DNA from: Shimia isoporae
Lineage (GTDB): Bacteria > Pseudomonadota > Alphaproteobacteria > Rhodobacterales > Rhodobacteraceae
Assembly (NCBI RefSeq): GCF_004346865.1
Contig: NZ_SMGR01000001.1
Location: forward strand, 372,001 to 436,000
DNA length: 64,000 nucleotides
Direction of reading: 5' to 3'
Below are positions 61,988 through 64,000 of the stretch, piece after piece (the stretch's first letter is position 1; each line of letters starts with the position of its first letter). The position numbers and the translations under genes were made by a program. The notes below the pieces were generated by a model, which was given only the letters and a program-made list of their open reading frames with translations, made no database searches and was not told where the DNA came from.

Positions 61988-62351
61988 GATCCTCCTGGGT
62001 TTTGAAACGCTGACAATTGACGCGTCTTGTTTTCATCACCGGGAGCACGTCTTGGCTGCGTTTGCGTTGCTGAGAGAATATGAGTTCATCGATGCGGCAG
62101 CGAAGTATGCCAAAGGCATTCGGGCAATCGCAGAACGCGCGGGCGCACACGACAAGTTCAATCTGACAATCACTTACGCTTTCATGAGTCTGATTGCAGA
62201 ACGCATGGCGGGATTTGACGGCGACTTCCCTGCTTTCGTGCAGGCTTTTCCCGAGGTGCTGGACAAGAATGTTCTGAGCGGGCTTTACGACGGGGACCGG
62301 CTTGGCAGTGAGCTGGCGAAACGCGTGTTTTTGATGCCGTCTGCCGCTTAA
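61959..62351 (+). CDS. Conserved-type hypothetical protein
   Basis: 130 residues from ATG 61959 (CGGAG upstream). All-helical appearance, with FHHREHVLAAFALLREYEFIDAAAKYAKGIRAIAERAG and KFNLTITYAFMSLIAERM; the His-rich HHREH could bind metal. No signal peptide or membrane segment. It overlaps the RHH-like gene, so the two are probably co-expressed. Function unknown. A longer frame from 61842 is rejected because its first 39 codons only read the previous gene out of phase. Confidence 0.6.
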   Translation: MTTDDSSVAEILLGFETLTIDASCFHHREHVLAAFALLREYEFIDAAAKYAKGIRAIAERAGAHDKFNLTITYAFMSLIAERMAGFDGDFPAFVQAFPEVLDKNVLSGLYDGDRLGSELAKRVFLMPSAA

Positions 62352-62389
62352 GGCTCGCGTGCTGACGTTGGCTGTCCTAGGTTCTCAGT

Positions 62390-63103
62390 ATGGATGCTTT
62401 GACCTCAGCTTTGTTGTTGGCGCTGTTCGCGGGATTGGCGATGCCTTTGGGAGGCGTGCTGGCGCGGATTGAACACATCCGCAATGCAAGAGTTGAGGCG
62501 CGGGTCGTCAAGAGTGTGACGGCATTTGGCGGTGGCGCCCTGTTGTCCGCGGTTGCTTTGGTGTTGGTGCCAAAAGGGGCCGAAGCCCTACCGGTGGTTC
62601 TGGCGGTGCCATTGTTGGTCGGTGGCGGTCTGACCTTCTATCTCGTCGACAAGCTGCTGGCGCAGGCCGGAGGAAGTGGCGCGTTGCTATTGGCGATGCT
62701 GCTGGACTTTCTGCCGGAAGCCATGGCGCTTGGTGCTTTGTTGGTGACCGAAGCGGCGACGGCCAAGTTGCTGGCCGCGATGATGTTTTTGCAAAACCTG
62801 CCGGAAGGGTTTGGCGCGTTCCGGGACATCTGGGCGCATGGCAAGGTGCCGGGCTGGGTGGTGCTTGCGATCTTTGTCGGACTTGCGGGGCTTGGCCCGC
62901 TGTGTGCGGCGCTTGGGTTCCATTTCCTGTCCAGCGATCCGGAAACGCTGGGGGCGATCATGATCTTTGCCGCAGGCGGCATTCTCTATCTGATCTTTCA
63001 GGACATCGCGCCGGAGGCCTATGAGAAAGGCACATGGTCGCCTGCGCTTGGGGCTGTGGCGGGCTTCGCGCTTGGTTTGGCGGGCGATATGGTGATCGGC
63101 TGA
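62390..63103 (+). CDS. ZIP-family divalent metal transporter-like membrane protein
   Basis: 237 residues, seven or eight membrane helices. LLDFLPEAMALGAL and FLQNLPEGFGAF are the two ZIP metal-site helices (usually HNxPEG; the first has Asp for His). GGGALLSAVALVLVPKGAE near residue 47 is the third family block. Likely moves zinc, iron or manganese across the inner membrane, but the altered first motif leaves substrate and direction open. It ends three bases before the convergent HxlR gene. Confidence 0.75.
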   Translation: MDALTSALLLALFAGLAMPLGGVLARIEHIRNARVEARVVKSVTAFGGGALLSAVALVLVPKGAEALPVVLAVPLLVGGGLTFYLVDKLLAQAGGSGALLLAMLLDFLPEAMALGALLVTEAATAKLLAAMMFLQNLPEGFGAFRDIWAHGKVPGWVVLAIFVGLAGLGPLCAALGFHFLSSDPETLGAIMIFAAGGILYLIFQDIAPEAYEKGTWSPALGAVAGFALGLAGDMVIG

Positions 63104-63106
63104 GGC

Positions 63107-63484
63107 TTATTTTGCGGTGCGTTCGGCGTAGTCGATGCGCGCTGCATAAACGTCTTCGCGTCGCGTGAGGGCCCAGTTCACCAAAGGTTTGTAGCGGGCC
63201 ACAAACTCCGCGCCGATATCGGTCAACTCGTAGTGAACTTCGATCGGCGGGCCGGGTTCCACGCGGCGGGTGATATACCCGTCAGCCTCCAGAGAGCGCA
63301 GGTTTTCCGTCAGTACGCGCTGGGTGATGTCACCCAGAATGCGTTTGATTGCAGAGAAACGCTGTGGACCGTGTTCCAGAACCAGCAGGATCAGCGAGCT
63401 CCATTTGCCCATGACGTTGGCCAGCACCGAGCGGATCGGGCAGGTGGCTTTGTCGTTGTCGGTCTTGGCGGTCAGCGCGGTCAT
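63107..63484 (-). CDS. HxlR-family transcriptional regulator
   Basis: 125 residues. ATCPIRSVLANVMGKWSSLILLVLEHGPQRFSAIKRILGDITQRVLTENLRSLEADGYITRRVEP is the complete HxlR/MarR-like winged helix, with the conserved Cys near residue 15 that senses redox or electrophiles in several members. Divergent from the SnoaL-like gene; the gap holds two dyads and a good promoter for the other gene. Confidence 0.9.
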   Translation of the reverse strand: MTALTAKTDNDKATCPIRSVLANVMGKWSSLILLVLEHGPQRFSAIKRILGDITQRVLTENLRSLEADGYITRRVEPGPPIEVHYELTDIGAEFVARYKPLVNWALTRREDVYAARIDYAERTAK

Positions 63485-63526
63485 GGTGGTTCCTTTCAGG
63501 ATACCTGGTTGTGTGTGGCGTCGTTG

Positions 63527-63575
63527 GTGTCAAATTAGTGCGTAATTGACACTAGGTGCGAAAACAATACCTAGT
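63527..63575 (+). promoter_or_regulatory. Divergent control region with two dyads, HxlR/SnoaL-like genes
   Basis: GTGTCAAATTA (63527-63537) and TAATTGACAC (63543-63552) form an imperfect inverted repeat; ACTAGGT (63551-63557) and ACCTAGT (63569-63575) form a perfect one. A promoter for the rightward gene, TTGACA (63546-63551) and TACCTA (63568-63573) with 16 bases between, overlaps both. These are natural binding sites for the adjacent HxlR regulator. Confidence 0.55.
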
Positions 63576-63608
63576 TCGGCAGAGTTTGCAAAAAGAGAGG
63601 GAAAACTC

Positions 63609-64000
63609 ATGTCCGCGAAGGAAATTGTCATCCAGTTGGCCACTGCCTTGTTCTCAAGCTTTGACCCCGAGGCGGCGACAGCATTGCTCGATCCGGGTTA
63701 TATCCAGCACAATCCGGCGGTGCCTACGGGGGCGGCGGCGATTGTCGGTTTTGTGCCGGCGCTGGAACAGAGCGGGTTTCAGGCGGAAACGCATCGGGTG
63801 ATTGCAGAGGGTGATCTGGTTGTGCTGCATTCCACGTTCAGCAATGCACAAATCATCGGCGCCGACACGGTGATTGCGTTTGACGTGTTTCGCGTGAAGG
63901 ACGGCAAGGTCGTGGAACACTGGGACAACCTGCAACCGGCGGTGCCTGCAGCTCAGACAGCCAACGGCAATTCGATGGTGGATGGCGCTGTCGAGATTAT
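63609..64000 (+). CDS. SnoaL/NTF2-like protein (partial, runs off right edge)
   Basis: Starts at ATG 63609 (AGAGAGGG upstream) and is open to the window end (over 130 codons). MSAKEIVIQLATALFSSFDPEAATALLDPGYIQHNPAVPTGAAAI, then GDLVVLHSTFSNAQIIGADTVIAFDVFRVKDGKVVEHWDNLQP is the SnoaL-like aldol-condensation/NTF2-fold family. Divergent from and probably controlled by the HxlR regulator. Natural substrate unknown. Confidence 0.75.
   Translation, partial: MSAKEIVIQLATALFSSFDPEAATALLDPGYIQHNPAVPTGAAAIVGFVPALEQSGFQAETHRVIAEGDLVVLHSTFSNAQIIGADTVIAFDVFRVKDGKVVEHWDNLQPAVPAAQTANGNSMVDGAVEI

Overview
The window looks like chromosomal or large-replicon DNA of a marine alphaproteobacterium of the Roseobacter group (Rhodobacteraceae). 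The grounds are a fairly high GC content, many ABC and TRAP uptake systems each with its own LacI, DeoR, GntR or IclR regulator, a torECA-type TMAO reductase operon, an MttB-like methyltransferase next to a dimethylglycine-dehydrogenase-like protein, and a secreted acidic calcium-binding-type protein. Genes are tightly packed with many ATGA, TGATG and GTGA overlaps. I see no gap over 300 bases, and no tRNA, rRNA, CRISPR, insertion sequence or phage gene.

Layout. (1) 1-1715, minus strand: torE-torC-torA (torA cut by the window edge). (2) 1895-9181, minus strand: a LacI-regulated ABC sugar importer with a GH63 hydrolase resembling mannosylglycerate/glucosylglycerate hydrolases; one permease carries an inserted periplasmic DUF11/Ig-like domain. 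(3) 9388-24149: the most striking locus. A DeoR regulator and a TRAP transporter are followed (after a Sel1-repeat gene on the other strand and a MauG-like di-haem protein) by a PfkB kinase, a LacD/YihT-family aldolase, a fucose-isomerase-like protein, a Gfo/Idh/MocA protein, a mutarotase, a GabD-like aldehyde dehydrogenase, an SlcC-like sulfolactate dehydrogenase and both subunits of sulfopyruvate decarboxylase. This reads as a sulfoquinovose sulfoglycolysis (sulfo-EMP type) operon continued through sulfolactate and sulfopyruvate to sulfoacetaldehyde. (4) 24334-31378: an oligopeptide-type ABC importer with two paralogous binding proteins and a fused double ATPase.

(5) 31412-40802: a tetronate (four-carbon acid sugar) cluster with a metallo-beta-lactamase-fold hydrolase, a GntR/FCD regulator, an isopropylmalate-dehydrogenase-like enzyme, OtnK and OtnC, a Gfo/Idh protein, an ABM-domain protein and a second TRAP transporter. 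Nearly identical GTATAC-centred palindromes lie upstream of the regulator and of the TRAP genes. (6) 40839-45979: LysR regulator, MttB-family methyltransferase and a FAD/GcvT demethylating dehydrogenase, probably for betaine-type methylamines. (7) 46131-47477: a secreted acidic protein. (8) 47638-61578: IclR and ABC ATPase facing a ten-gene operon with binding protein, two permeases, alpha-galactosidase, De Ley-Doudoroff galactose enzymes and beta-galactosidase. (9) 61650-64000: small genes, a ZIP-family transporter, and a divergent HxlR/SnoaL-like pair.

Taken together the window is a catabolic island for small solutes made by algae and cyanobacteria. Sulfoquinovose (sulfolipid head group) and alpha/beta-galactosides (which would include the digalactosyl-glycerol head group of thylakoid galactolipid) are each served by a complete-looking operon, alongside probable glucosyl- or mannosylglycerate, methylated amine and tetronate use. 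Functions are read from family resemblance; substrate assignments are inference.
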